A DNA stretch of 64,000 bases from Miltoncostaea sp963762825 (GTDB taxonomy: Bacteria; Actinomycetota; Thermoleophilia; Miltoncostaeales; Miltoncostaeaceae): positions 310,001-374,000 of the forward strand of contig CAVXLZ010000002.1 of NCBI GenBank assembly GCA_963762825.1. Direction: 5' to 3'. The notes beneath the pieces are model-generated. The model was not told where the DNA came from. It worked only from the letters and a program-made list of their open reading frames with translations, and made no database searches. How positions within the stretch are numbered: position 1 is the first letter of the stretch; every line of letters starts with the position of its first letter. Of this stretch, positions 54,908 to 63,830 are shown piece after piece. Position numbers and translations under genes: made by a program.

Positions 54908-55454
54908 GCCGGCGCGCTCCGACGATGACCGCTGCCGCCAGGCAGAGCACCAGCGCCAGCGCGAGCACCGGCAAGGCGAAGGCCATGACCGTCAGTCCCA
55001 GCGAAGCCGCGTCCTCGGCGAGGGAGAGGAACGGGTTGCCGATGCCGGCCGTGGTGGCGGTGGACGCCGGGCGCAGCGCCGCCCGCCCCCCGTGCAGCGT
55101 CCCGGCCGTCGTCGCGCCCAGGATGACCGCCACCCAGGCCGGCAGGCCGGTCTCGATACCGGTCTGCCCGACGAACAGGAGGGCGCCGGAGACCGGCGCG
55201 ATGACGACCCCCGCCAGGTGGAGGGCGTGGTCAACGCCCGGGATCTTGTCGCCGACGAGATCGGCCAGCAGCAGCCCGGCGAGGATCGCGATCGCCCAGT
55301 TGGTCGAGAGCGCCCCGAAGGGCTCGCCCAGTTCCACGACGTCGAACCGCTCGAGGAGGGCGCTGATCAGCAGCGGCAGGTAGGCGTTCAGCCCTGCCGC
55401 GCCCGAGAGGCCGACCGCGGCGAAGACGCTCCCGATGGCGGTGCCGAGGTCCAC
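54849..55454 (-). CDS. DUF4126 membrane protein
   Basis: The 201-residue protein has about five membrane helices and the DUF4126 pattern (SGAAGLNAYLPLLISALLERFDVVELGEPFGALSTNWAIAILAGLLLADLVGDKIPGVDHALHLAGVVIAPVSGALLF). It ends in a very basic RRRGRDRGR tail, which is the section antisense to the dinB end and may be read-through. Role unknown. The GTG start is 64 bp from glnK, divergently. Confidence 0.85.
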   Translation of the reverse strand: MDLGTAIGSVFAAVGLSGAAGLNAYLPLLISALLERFDVVELGEPFGALSTNWAIAILAGLLLADLVGDKIPGVDHALHLAGVVIAPVSGALLFVGQTGIETGLPAWVAVILGATTAGTLHGGRAALRPASTATTAGIGNPFLSLAEDAASLGLTVMAFALPVLALALVLCLAAAVIVGARRLMAGVGGRGGRRRGRDRGR

Positions 55455-55518
55455 GACCCGGCGACTCTAGTAGGGTCGCGCGCTGCGGCAGCGCCCAGGC
55501 AGACCCGTGGGGGGGGAC

Positions 55519-55872
55519 ATGAAGCTGGTGATCGGGATCGTTCGGCCCGAGCGCGCGAACGAGGTGCTCGAAGCGCTCTACCGCGCCAACATCCGCGGCT
55601 ACTCGATCAGTCGGGTACAGGGGCACGGGGGTGAGACCGACCGCGTGGAGACCTACCGGGGCACCACGGTGAAGATGGCCCTGTCCGAGAAGCTGCGCTT
55701 CGAGATCGCCGTCTCGGAGTCCTTCGTGCAGTCCACGATCGACGCGCTCTGCGAGGGCGCTCGCACCGGCGAGGTCGGCGACGGGAAGATCTTCGTGCTC
55801 GGCCTCGACGAGATCGTGCGCATCCGGACCGGTGAGAGAGACGTCAGCGCAGTGACGCCGGTGACGCCGTGA
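55519..55872 (+). CDS. glnK: PII signalling protein GlnK
   Basis: The 117-residue PII protein begins MKLVIGIVRPERANEVLEALYRANIRGYSISRVQGHGG, has the T-loop Tyr in VETYRGTTVKM and the B-loop TGEVGDGKIFVLGLDEIVRIRTGE. It gates ammonium uptake by plugging AmtB. GTGA overlap with amtB (55869-55872) couples the two, a conserved arrangement. The ATG 55519 is preferred to one four codons upstream. GGGGGG precedes it. Confidence 0.95.
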   Translation: MKLVIGIVRPERANEVLEALYRANIRGYSISRVQGHGGETDRVETYRGTTVKMALSEKLRFEIAVSESFVQSTIDALCEGARTGEVGDGKIFVLGLDEIVRIRTGERDVSAVTPVTP

Positions 55873-57122
55873 TCGACAGCGGCGACACCGCGTGGATGCT
55901 GGTCGCCACGGCCCTCGTGCTGATGATGACCCCGGCGCTCGGCCTTTTCTACGCCGGGCTCGTGCGCTCCAAGAACACGCTCAACACATTCATGATGTGC
56001 ACCGCGGCGCTGGCGATCGCCACCGTGTCGTGGGCCGCCGTGGGCTACTCGCTCGCCTTCGACGGCGACGGCGCCCTGGTGGGCGGCTTCGGGCACGCCT
56101 TCCTGAACGGCGTCGGGTTCGAGCCGCGCCCCGGCACCACCATCCCCCATCTCGTCTTCTTCGCGTTCCAGGGGACGTTCTGCATCATCACCACTGCCCT
56201 GATCTCCGGCGCCGTCGTCGAGCGCATGCGCTTCGGTGCGTTCCTCGTCTTCTCGGCCGGATGGTCGGTGCTCATCTACCCCGTGCTCGCCCACTGGGTG
56301 TTCGGCGGCGGCTGGCTGATGGCCCGCGGAGCCCTGGACTTCGCCGGGGGGGTCCCGGTGGAGATGGGCTCGGGCTTCTCGGCCCTCGCGGCCGCACTGG
56401 TCGTCGGCGCGCGTAGGGACTACGGCCGCCTGGCGATCCTGCCCCACAACGCCATGTACGTGCTGCTCGGCGCGGGCCTGCTGTGGTTCGGCTGGTTCGG
56501 CTTCAACGGCGGCAGCGGCCTCTCGACCGGCGATGCATCGGTGCTCGCCTTCGTCAACACGCTGCTCTGCCCGGCGTGCACGCTGGTGGTGTGGTTCGCT
56601 CTCGATCTGCTCCGCAACAGCAAGATCACGGCCGTCGGGGCCGCCACGGCGATCATCGTGGGCTGCGTGGCGATCACGCCCGCCGGGGGCTACATCGCCC
56701 CCGGATGGGCCATGGCGCTGGGAGCCCTGGCTGCCGTACCCGCCTGGGCCATCATCGTCTGGCGCACGCGCACCCGCATCGACGAGACCCTCGACGTGCT
56801 GGCGGCGCACGGCATCGGCGGCTTCATCGGGATCCTCTTCATCGGCGTCTTCGCCCAGCAGAGCTGGAACGGCGTGGCCGATGGGCTTGCGTACGGCAAC
56901 CCGGGCCAGCTCCTGGACCAGGTCCTCGCCGCGCTGGCAGCCCCGGCGTTCGCGTTCGCGGCCACCTACGTGCTGCTGCGGCTGATCGGCGCCGTCATGC
57001 CGCTGCGCGCCACTCCTCACGAGGAGTCGCTCGGCATGGACGTGGTGTTCCACGGCGAGGAGGCCTACATGACCGGGGAGGGCGCGATCCTGATCACCGA
57101 GGCCCACCACCCCACCACTTAG
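55869..57122 (+). CDS. amtB: Ammonium transporter AmtB
   Basis: The 417-residue protein has 11 membrane helices and lacks an obvious cleaved signal. Family motifs include WMLVATALVLMMTPALGLFYAGLVRSKN, the ALDFAGGVPVEMGSGFSALAAALVVGAR signature, LPHNAMYVLLGAGLLWFGWFGFNGGS with one of the pore His residues and LAAHGIGGFIGILFIGVF with the other. It imports ammonium and is regulated by the coupled GlnK. The stop codon falls at the start of a hairpin. Confidence 0.96.
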   Translation: MIDSGDTAWMLVATALVLMMTPALGLFYAGLVRSKNTLNTFMMCTAALAIATVSWAAVGYSLAFDGDGALVGGFGHAFLNGVGFEPRPGTTIPHLVFFAFQGTFCIITTALISGAVVERMRFGAFLVFSAGWSVLIYPVLAHWVFGGGWLMARGALDFAGGVPVEMGSGFSALAAALVVGARRDYGRLAILPHNAMYVLLGAGLLWFGWFGFNGGSGLSTGDASVLAFVNTLLCPACTLVVWFALDLLRNSKITAVGAATAIIVGCVAITPAGGYIAPGWAMALGALAAVPAWAIIVWRTRTRIDETLDVLAAHGIGGFIGILFIGVFAQQSWNGVADGLAYGNPGQLLDQVLAALAAPAFAFAATYVLLRLIGAVMPLRATPHEESLGMDVVFHGEEAYMTGEGAILITEAHHPTT

Positions 57123-57148
57123 ACCCCGCCCCCGGCGGAGTCGGGGTC
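57122..57148. terminator. Bidirectional hairpin between amtB and the SRPBCC gene
   Basis: GACCCCG (57122-57128) pairs with CGGGGTC (57142-57148), and the centre CGCC/GGCG can pair further. It begins in the amtB stop codon and ends in the stop codon of the convergent SRPBCC gene, so it can end both transcripts. Confidence 0.65.
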
Positions 57149-57584
57149 AGCCGCGTTCGAGGAGCGCCTTCAGCGCGGCGAGGTCCTTGCGGTTCGCGCG
57201 GCGCATCGCGCCGGCCATGAACGGGGCGATGAGCCGGGAGAACCCGGCGGGCTCGCCGCGGTTGCGCAGCGCCATCCGGGTCCAGCCGGGCTCCAGCGGC
57301 TCCCAGGTATAGGTCGTCTCCATCGGAAATGGCCCCTCGGCGGTGCGCATCACCAGCCGCCGTGAGGGCACCAGCTCGACGACCTCGTACGTGTACTCCA
57401 GCCGGCGCCCGAGGAAGTGCGCGACGAACACCACACGCGAGCCCACCGCGATCGGCGGCGATGTGAGCGGCGTCACCGACTCGATGTTGGCGTACCAGCT
57501 CGGCGCGTTGACGGGATCGGCCGCGTAACCGGCCACCGTCTCGCACGGCTGCGCGATCACGACAGCGGTGGACACGTTGACCAT
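57147..57584 (-). CDS. SRPBCC-family protein (polyketide cyclase-like)
   Basis: The 145-residue protein is a START/SRPBCC fold: NVSTAVVIAQPCETVAGYAADPVNAPSWYANIESV, GSRVVFVAHFLGRRLEYTYEVVELVPSRRLVMRTAEGPFPMETTYTWEPLEPGWTRMAL. These small proteins bind lipophilic molecules; no catalytic residue can be named. ATG 57584 has GATGAT 6 bases upstream; a further ATG at 57620 is possible. Confidence 0.85.
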   Translation of the reverse strand: MVNVSTAVVIAQPCETVAGYAADPVNAPSWYANIESVTPLTSPPIAVGSRVVFVAHFLGRRLEYTYEVVELVPSRRLVMRTAEGPFPMETTYTWEPLEPGWTRMALRNRGEPAGFSRLIAPFMAGAMRRANRKDLAALKALLERG

Positions 57585-57673
57585 GGCCCGATCATCCACC
57601 GCCCCCGGTCGAGTGTCCATTCCGCCCCCGGCCGTTCGCCACCGGGCGCTCCAGCGGGCAGAATCCCCACTCG

Positions 57674-57746
57674 GGGCCGTTAGCTCAGCTGGTAGAGCAG
57701 GGGACTTTTAATCCCAAGGTCGTAGGTTCGAGCCCTACACGGCCCA
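57674..57746 (+). tRNA. tRNA-Lys (anticodon TTT), integration site
   Basis: The 73-nt gene has acceptor GGGCCGT/ACGGCCC with A discriminator, anticodon loop CTTTTAA (anticodon TTT) and T loop GGTTCGAGCCC. No CCA is encoded. A tyrosine integrase gene begins about 100 bp after its 3' end on the same strand, the usual sign that the 3' half is the attachment site. Confidence 0.98.
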
Positions 57747-57751
57747 TGACG

Positions 57752-57776
57752 GAAATCCCTTTAGCAGTGGGATTTC
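57752..57776. repeat. Inverted repeat between tRNA-Lys and integrase
   Basis: GAAATCCC (57752-57759) and GGGATTTC (57769-57776) are perfect 8-bp arms around 9 bases, in an AT-richer patch. It may be a terminator of the tRNA transcript or an arm-type integrase/excisionase binding site. Confidence 0.5.
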
Positions 57777-57848
57777 AGCCGATCACGGTGATCGCCCGGA
57801 GCCCCTCAGGGTTGCCGGGTGGGAACGAAAGTGGGAACATTGGCCGCG

Positions 57849-58991
57849 ATGGCGGCCCCGTTCGAGCGCACGTCAACCCCGGGCGTCTACCGCCGCGGGA
57901 GCCGCTACGTGGTCACCTACACCGACCCGTCCGGACGCCGGCGAAAGCGCTCTGCGGCGACCCTCGCCCAGGCGCGCCTGCTGAAGAGCTCGGTGGTGGC
58001 CGACATCGCGCGGGGCGAGTACCGGGAGTCCTCGCAAACCCGCTTCGCCGACTACGCCCGCGAGTGGGTGCGCACCTACGAGGGGCGAACGAGCCGGGGA
58101 ATCCGGCCCGAGACGATCTCCGAGTACGGGCGCGACCTCGAGCTGCACGTGATCCCGGCCATCGGCCACCGGCGCCTCTCGGACATCGAGCAGCGCGAGC
58201 TGAAGTCCTTGGCGCGCGACCTCCTCGACAAGGGGCTCTCCTCGGCCACCGTTCGGACGGTGATGGCGCCGGTCAGAGCCCTCTTTGCGACGGCGCTCGA
58301 GGAGGGGGTCCTGCGCTCCAACCCCGCGGCGGGCCTTCGCCTCGGCGGTGGCGCCACGCGCACCGACCCGGCCGAGCAGCGCCGCGCCCTCAGCGAGCAG
58401 GAGCTCGCCCGCCTCATCGAGGAGACCCCTGAGGAGTGGCGGCTCCTCGTCCGCTTCCTCGCCCAGACCGGCCTTCGCGTCGGCGAGATGATCGCGCTGC
58501 GCTGGGGGGACGTCGATCTCGGCACGCGCCGCGTGAGCGTGCGGCGCCGGCTCTACCGGGGCCGGCTGGACGTCCCCAAGAGCAGCTACGGGATCCGCAC
58601 GGTGCCGATCTCGAGGCGGCTCGCCCAGGATCTCTGGCGCCATCGGGCGGGAGCCGGCGAGGAGCGGGCCGTCTTCATGGGGCCCAAGGGGCAGCCGCTT
58701 CGCTCGGAGTTCGTGCTCGGATCGGTGGTGAAGCCCGCCGCCAGGCGGGCGGGCGTCCCCTGGGCGTGCGTCCACACCCTGCGCCACACCTGCGCCTCGA
58801 TCCTCTTTCGCTCGGGCTGGAACGCGAAGCAGGTGCAGGTCGTGCTCGGACACCACTCGCCCGCCTTCACCCTGGCGACCTACGTCCACCTGATCCCCGA
58901 CGACCTCCCCGAGCCGCGCTTCCTCCACGACGAGGGACGGCCCTCGCCCAACGATCACGCGGCCGATCCCCACCGCGCGGTCGAGGTGTGA
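57849..58991 (+). CDS. Tyrosine recombinase (site-specific integrase)
   Basis: The 380-residue enzyme has an N-terminal arm-binding domain (YRRGSRYVVTYTDPSGRRRKRSAATLAQA), a SAM-like core-binding domain (residues 70-170) and the catalytic domain with Arg in QTGLRVGEMIALRWGDV, Lys in VPKSSYGIRTVPIS, HTLRHTCASILFRSG (HxxR), His in LGHHSPAFTLATYVHL and the nucleophilic Tyr there. Its position 3' of tRNA-Lys is typical for integrative elements. GTG 57819 is an alternative start ten codons upstream. Confidence 0.94.
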   Translation: MAAPFERTSTPGVYRRGSRYVVTYTDPSGRRRKRSAATLAQARLLKSSVVADIARGEYRESSQTRFADYAREWVRTYEGRTSRGIRPETISEYGRDLELHVIPAIGHRRLSDIEQRELKSLARDLLDKGLSSATVRTVMAPVRALFATALEEGVLRSNPAAGLRLGGGATRTDPAEQRRALSEQELARLIEETPEEWRLLVRFLAQTGLRVGEMIALRWGDVDLGTRRVSVRRRLYRGRLDVPKSSYGIRTVPISRRLAQDLWRHRAGAGEERAVFMGPKGQPLRSEFVLGSVVKPAARRAGVPWACVHTLRHTCASILFRSGWNAKQVQVVLGHHSPAFTLATYVHLIPDDLPEPRFLHDEGRPSPNDHAADPHRAVEV

Positions 58992-59284
58992 CCGTCGTCC
59001 CTGCGCAGGTAGGCCTCCAGCTCGGCCCGCGCGATCAGCGTTCGCGAGCCGTCCTTGATCCGACCCAGGCGCCGCTGCGAGAGCAGGTCATCGACGCGCT
59101 GGCGGCGACAGCGAAGGTACGCGGCCGCCTCCTCAATCGTCAGGTACGGCGACTCCTCGGGCCCCCGCGAACGGTCCGCCCGGAGCAGCTCGGCGGTTCG
59201 GCCGGCGATGCGCTCGATGTCGGTGTCGCTCAACGCGATCGCGATGCGGATCGTGTCGGCCCCCTCGAGCGCTCCGCTAGCCAC
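58955..59284 (-). CDS. Helix-turn-helix (excisionase/MerR-like) protein
   Basis: The 109-residue protein has a C-terminal excisionase-type winged helix: SPYLTIEEAAAYLRCRRQRVDDLLSQRRLGRIKDGSRTLIARAELEAYLRR. The N-terminal segment has SDTDIERIAGRTAELL. It probably controls excision or element gene expression. It is antisense to the integrase end (37-bp overlap). GTG 59284 is chosen; ATG 59380 would add a low-complexity stretch. Confidence 0.75.
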   Translation of the reverse strand: MASGALEGADTIRIAIALSDTDIERIAGRTAELLRADRSRGPEESPYLTIEEAAAYLRCRRQRVDDLLSQRRLGRIKDGSRTLIARAELEAYLRRDDGHTSTARWGSAA

Positions 59285-59427
59285 GGCGGGCCCCGGGACG
59301 GCGTGCGCCCATGCGCCCGCGGAACCGGCGATCAGGCACCGCCGCGGCGCACCTGGCCGAGGCGGTGTCCGTGCGAGCATCCGCGCCCAGGGTGCCTGCC
59401 ATGTACAGAGTATGCGCCTGTTGGCAG

Positions 59428-59455
59428 TTGACGTAAAGCGGGCCGGGCATACACT
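59428..59455 (+). promoter_or_regulatory. Promoter of the first small element ORF
   Basis: TTGACG (59428-59433), 16 bases, TACACT (59450-59455), then 6 bases to the GTG at 59462. Both hexamers are good, and the transcript would be leaderless. Confidence 0.6.
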
Positions 59456-59461
59456 CGCGCG

Positions 59462-59917
59462 GTGAGCATCGCGAGCGTCCTGCGGAGCCGCTCCGCCCTC
59501 TGGCACGATGCGCTCGACTCCTTCGGCTACCGCGTCAACGTGCCGCTGACGACCGACGCGCGAAGTGGCGAGCTCGCGATCCGAAGCCTGAGGCCCACGG
59601 ACTACGGCGGCCCCGCGGTGGTGATCGACCTGAGCGAGCTGTGGGCCCAGGGGAACGACCCGGGCGGGCTCGGGCTCGAGCACGAGGGCTGCTTCCTGCT
59701 CGCCAGCTCCTGGCACGCCCAGGTCGCCCCGTCGGGCGAGCGTGGAGCCGAACGCCTGGATCTCGATCGCTCGAAGCCTCCGGCGCTCGTGATCCACCGC
59801 CACCCCTACGGCTTCCCGAACCCCGTGCGCATGCCGGCGTCGGCGCTGATCCAGCCCGTCCAGTGGCTCCAGCATCTGGAGGAGCTCATCTACGACGAGT
59901 TCCACGCCGACACCTAA
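59462..59917 (+). CDS. Hypothetical protein (151 aa) of the element
   Basis: Not recognised. The product (VSIASVLRSRSALWHDALDSFGYRVNVPLTTDARS...) is soluble, with a beta-rich middle (GPAVVIDLSELW; CFLLASSWHAQVAPSG) and a helical end (SALIQPVQWLQHLEELIYDEF). It has its own good promoter and precedes the helix-turn-helix gene. Confidence 0.7.
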   Translation: MSIASVLRSRSALWHDALDSFGYRVNVPLTTDARSGELAIRSLRPTDYGGPAVVIDLSELWAQGNDPGGLGLEHEGCFLLASSWHAQVAPSGERGAERLDLDRSKPPALVIHRHPYGFPNPVRMPASALIQPVQWLQHLEELIYDEFHADT

Positions 59918-59927
59918 GAGGACTAAG

Positions 59928-59957
59928 TGGACAGCTCGACCGATCCGGTGGTACCGT
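59928..59957 (+). promoter_or_regulatory. Promoter of the helix-turn-helix gene
   Basis: TGGACA (59928-59933), 18 bases, TACCGT (59952-59957), then 7 bases to the ATG at 59965. This is the best promoter match seen in the window. Confidence 0.62.
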
Positions 59958-59964
59958 TTTTTCG

Positions 59965-60387
59965 ATGGCGACCAATCCCTATCTGAGTGTCGGCGAGGTC
60001 TCCGCGGAGCTGGGGATCTCAAAGAGCGGTGTCTACAAGCTGATCCAGCGCGGCAGGCTGCGGGCCATCAAGCGCTCCGAGCGCGGCACGCTGATTCCGC
60101 GACTGGCGCTCGACGCCTATCGGCGCCGCCTCGGAAGCGGTGCTCCGCCTACCCCTCTGGTGGCTGAGGAGACAGGCGACATCGAGGCGCTGGCCTCAGC
60201 CTTCTCCCATGAGACCGGGAATGGACCCGAGGAATGGGTGGACGCCTGGAAGGCGGATCGGCTCGAAGACAGCGCGGAGAACATGCGCCGCACGATCCGA
60301 GCCCTTGCGATCCTGGCGGCGCGACGGGAGGGGCCGGATCCCGAAGTCCCGGGCATCGGAGCGCTCGCCTCAGCGGTTCGTCGGTAG
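59965..60387 (+). CDS. Excisionase-type helix-turn-helix protein (140 aa)
   Basis: The N-terminal third is an excisionase/AlpA-like DNA-binding domain: YLSVGEVSAELGISKSGVYKLIQRGRLRAIKRSERGTLIPRLALDAYRRRL. The C-terminal part (about 60-140) is acidic and helical (EEWVDAWKADRLEDSAENMRRTIRALAILAARR). It may be the recombination directionality factor or a transcription regulator of the element. Confidence 0.82.
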   Translation: MATNPYLSVGEVSAELGISKSGVYKLIQRGRLRAIKRSERGTLIPRLALDAYRRRLGSGAPPTPLVAEETGDIEALASAFSHETGNGPEEWVDAWKADRLEDSAENMRRTIRALAILAARREGPDPEVPGIGALASAVRR

Positions 60388-60397
60388 CGGGGAGTCG

Positions 60398-60782
60398 GTG
60401 GACACCCTCGTCGGCGACCGCCCGAGACCCGGCATCGCCGGCTGGGCGTGGTTCGCGGCGTGGATGCCCGTCGGCGTCGGCGTGGCGCTGCTGGTCAGCG
60501 TAATCGGCCTCTTCACGGTTCCCGTGGCCGCGGTAGCGGTGCTCCTCCTCTGGCTGAACTCGGACGCACGCCGGTCTGCCTTCGGGCTCGTGAGCGGCGC
60601 CGGCCTGGTCCCGCTCTTCGTTCGCCTATCTGAACCGTGAGGGTCCTGGCGAGGTGTGCCGGAGCACCGCGACGTCGGTCGAGTGTGCTGACCACCCCAA
60701 TCCCTGGCCATGGCTTGTCGTCGGCCTCGCACTGCTCGTCGGCGGGCTCGTCGCCCACCAACGGCGCGCTCCCGGCTCCTGA
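60398..60782 (+). CDS. Small membrane protein of the element, one frameshift
   Basis: From GTG 60398 the protein has two close hydrophobic helices (PVGVGVALLVSVIGLFTVPVAAVAVLLLWL, then AFGLVSGAGLVPLFV). The plain frame stops at 60640. With one extra base near 60622 removed it continues AYLNREGPGEVCRSTATSVECADHPNPWPWLVVGLALLVGGLVAHQRR to a TGA at 60780-60782, adding two Cys and a third helix, about 127 residues. The joined form looks like a family of actinobacterial membrane proteins I cannot name. Function unknown. Confidence 0.65.
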
Positions 60783-60802
60783 CCGGGACGCGCCTCCCCG
60801 AC

Positions 60803-63800
60803 CTACCTCTCACGGCCAAGGCCCCGCTCGACCGCTCGTTGCACTGACGCACGGTGGCGGCCGGGTTGGGCGCGGCCGTCCCCACGGGGGCTAAACGGGC
60901 CGAGCCTGCTCTCCAGCGCGGACAGCTCCACCCCGATCCGCTGCGCGCGCTCTTGGGCTTCGACGCCGGCAACCGAACCAGTCCGAGCAAGCTCCGCGTG
61001 CGCCGTCGATCCCTGGGCTCTGTGGCGACTGCCATCCCGTTCGGCTTCGGCGATGCGGGCCCTCACCTGTGCGCGCTCGCTCCGGCGCCACGCAGGGATG
61101 CGGTCGAGCCGCTCATCGAGGCGCTCAGCGCGCTCCTCGGCCTCCCTCGCGCCCTCCTCGGCGCGCGCCACGGCCGCCCGCAGCTCGGCGACGCGCGCCA
61201 GTTCGCGGTTGGCACCTGGCCGCCTCCTGCCGCGCGGACTCGCGCGCCGCGCGCAGCTCCTCGACACGGGCGATCAGCCTCTCGGGCGTCGCGCGCGTCG
61301 AGGTCGCCGCGCACGGCATCCATCGCCGACTCCCGGTCCGCCGGATCCACGAGGTCGAGCGCGAGCGACTTGGCCTGCGAGCGCGACCAGGCACGGGCGA
61401 GGGCCTCCTCGACGTTCTCGGCCTCGTGGTGGACGACGAACACCTGAAGGTCGATGGCGCTGGCGTGATCCGGCGACGTACGCCCACTCGGCCCCGCCGC
61501 GCTCGGGGCTCGCGAGGACGAAGGTGCGATCGACCGACTCGCCCTGGGAGACATGCCCGGTGAGGGCGTAGCCGTGGCGGGCGTGGGCCAGGTAGTCGGC
61601 GGGGATGCGGATCGTCTCGCCGTGGTCGGTGAACAGATCCAGGTGCTCGGCGTGGCGGCCGAGGTCGACCACCGTCCCCTGGGTGCCGTTGCGCACCCCG
61701 AGGGAGTAGTCGTTTCTGCGGCACACCATCCGATCGCCGATCGCCCACTCGGTGCCGCGAGGCGGTGATCCGCCGGTCCGAGATGAAGCCCCACTGCTCG
61801 CGCCACTCGCGTGCGATGCGGTTCAGCTCGGCGACGTCGTGGCGGTCGTGGGCGAGCATCAGGTTGCGCCCGGGTGAGTCGAGCTCTGCTCGCGCCCACG
61901 CGGTGACGAGCGCCGATGCGCGCGTCGCGCGCATCGTCGAAGGACTGGAGGCGCCCGTTCTCGGAGAGAAGCGCGACGCGCCTCGTCCGCGCGGCCCTCG
62001 GCCAGATGCCGTGCGACATCGCGCTGCAGCTCGGTCTGCTGGCGGCGGTTCTCGGTCAGCTCCACCGCGCCGAGGCGATCGGCCGAGCGCGGCGAAGCCG
62101 CCGCCGGCGTCGATCGCGGGAAGCTGGGCGCGGTCACCGACGAGGACCAGGCGCGCCGAGCGCCAGGCCGCGGCGTGGGCGAGGCGCTCCAGTGCGCGCG
62201 TCGGCATCATCGAGGCCTCGTCGCACGACGATCACCGAGCGGGCGGGGATGGCGTCGTCCTCTCCCCTCTCGATGCGACGCAGCAGCAGGGCGGCGGTCT
62301 GCGAGGGGATGCCGGCCTCGCGCTGCAGGACGTCGGCGGCCTGGCCCTGCCAGGCGACGCCGATCACCGGGACACCGGAGCGCTCGTAGGCCTCGCGCAC
62401 GCGCGGCGAGGGTGAAGGTCTTGCCGGTGCCGGCGCGCGCCTCCATCACCCGCACGCGGTGCCTCGCCGGGGTGAGGTGGCGCACCGCGGCCTCCTGGTC
62501 GGCGCCGAGGCTCGGACGCTGCGGCGATCACCGCGTCGACGGCTCGGGCGTCGGCGACGATCGACGCCGTGCGGATCGCGGCCGGTGGCCGCGTCGATGC
62601 AGGCGCACCTCGGCGCGCAGCATGTCGGGCGTGGTGTAGAGCGTCTCGCGGTGACCGCGGTTCGGCGTCGTCGCGCGGCGCGCGATCAGCGGCGACGCAG
62701 GTGCGCCGCGAGGAAGTCGTCGGCGAGGCGCTCGAGGTGCCCGGCCGGCGCGCCCTCGGGATGAGCCTCGGCGAGCTGCTGGATCACCTCGCGACGGGTG
62801 AAGGTGGAGCGCTGCGCGGGTGAGGCCGGCCGGCCCGAGCATGTGCGTGGCCTGCGCGTCGAAGGCGCGCGGTGTAGTCGGATGCGGCGACGCCACGTGC
62901 GCGCCCGAGGGCGCGGCGCAGCTCCCGCTCGCCGAAGCCGTGCTCGGCGGCGCGGGCGCGCCAACTCGGCGACGGCCTCGCTCGCGCGCGATCGACCCGC
63001 TTTCGGTCGCGCGTCTCGCGCTGGATGGCGGCGATGCCCGGCGCTCGAGGTGAGCCCGCGCGCGGTCGCCTCCTCGCATGATCTCGGCGTGGCGGGCCGA
63101 GAAGTGCTCGCGCACCGTCGGTCGGTACGGCGACGAGCTCGGCGATGCCGTTGCGTGACCGGTCCCCACTCGACGCCGAGCGATCGCGTGAGAGCTCGTC
63201 GCGCATCACCGCGTCGGCGATCGTGCCGGCGGTCTTGGCGTGGGCGTAGACCGGGCGCATGTCGGGGGCGCTCCAGCGTCCGTCTTGTCCCCTCACCCGG
63301 TTGGCGATCACCAGGTGCGCGTGCAGGTGGGGATCACCCGAGCGGGCCATCTCGTGGACGTAGATCGCCCCGACGAAGCCCTCGCGCCGGAAGGACCGTG
63401 ACGCCGTTGCGGCCACGACGCACGAAGCAGGCGTGGCGCTCCAGGTAGTCGAGGCCGGCGCGCACGCCCCGGCGTGCGCATCGAGCACCGCACTCGCGCA
63501 CCGCCTCGTCGCCCACCGCCGCCAGGACGCTGACGCTCTTGGGCGCGGCGAAGGTCAGGTCGAAGGCGACGTTGCCGCCGGCGCGGCGCGCGGTGCCGGC
63601 GAGCGGCTCGCCGCTCGCCGGATCGCGGCCGTCGAGGAGCACCCCGAGGTCGCCCTCGTCGGGGCCGCCCGACAGCCCGAGCGCCTCCGCCCCACGCCCC
63701 GCCCACTCGCCACGGACCTCGCCCGCGCTCGGAGTAGTAGTCGTCACGGGCGAACTCGGCGCGCTCGTAGTAGTCGGGCCCCTTGGCGGCGCGCAACGTC

Positions 63801-63805
63801 AACAT
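60803..63805 (-). pseudogene. MobF-type relaxase-helicase (TraA/TrwC-like), many frameshifts
   Basis: No single frame covers it, but the pieces read in order on the minus strand. From ATG 63805: DYYERAEFARDDYYSE with relaxase tyrosines; GNVAFDLTFAAPKSVSVLAAVGDEAV; EGFVGAIYVHEMARSGDPHLHAHLVIANRV with the HxHxH metal site; VREHFSARHAEIM; then the RecD-like helicase with ARAGTGKTFTLAA, ARLVLVGDRAQLPAIDAGG and AVELTENRRQ; and a C-terminal coiled coil (LARVAELRAAVARAEEGAREAEERAERLDERL) to 60803. Composite about 1,000 residues. The frame slips every 60-150 bases in places, mostly by one extra base. Sequencing error at a weakly covered contig end, or a decayed relaxase, are both possible. Confidence 0.82.
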
Positions 63806-63814
63806 GATCGTGGC

Positions 63815-63830
63815 GCATCATAACAGATGC
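63815..63830 (-). promoter_or_regulatory. Relaxase promoter overlapped by an inverted repeat
   Basis: On the minus strand TATGAT (63822-63817) is a near-perfect -10, 11 bases before the relaxase ATG. GCATC (63815-63819) and GATGC (63826-63830) form an inverted repeat around it. An operator for autorepression or part of an oriT hairpin would fit. Confidence 0.45.
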
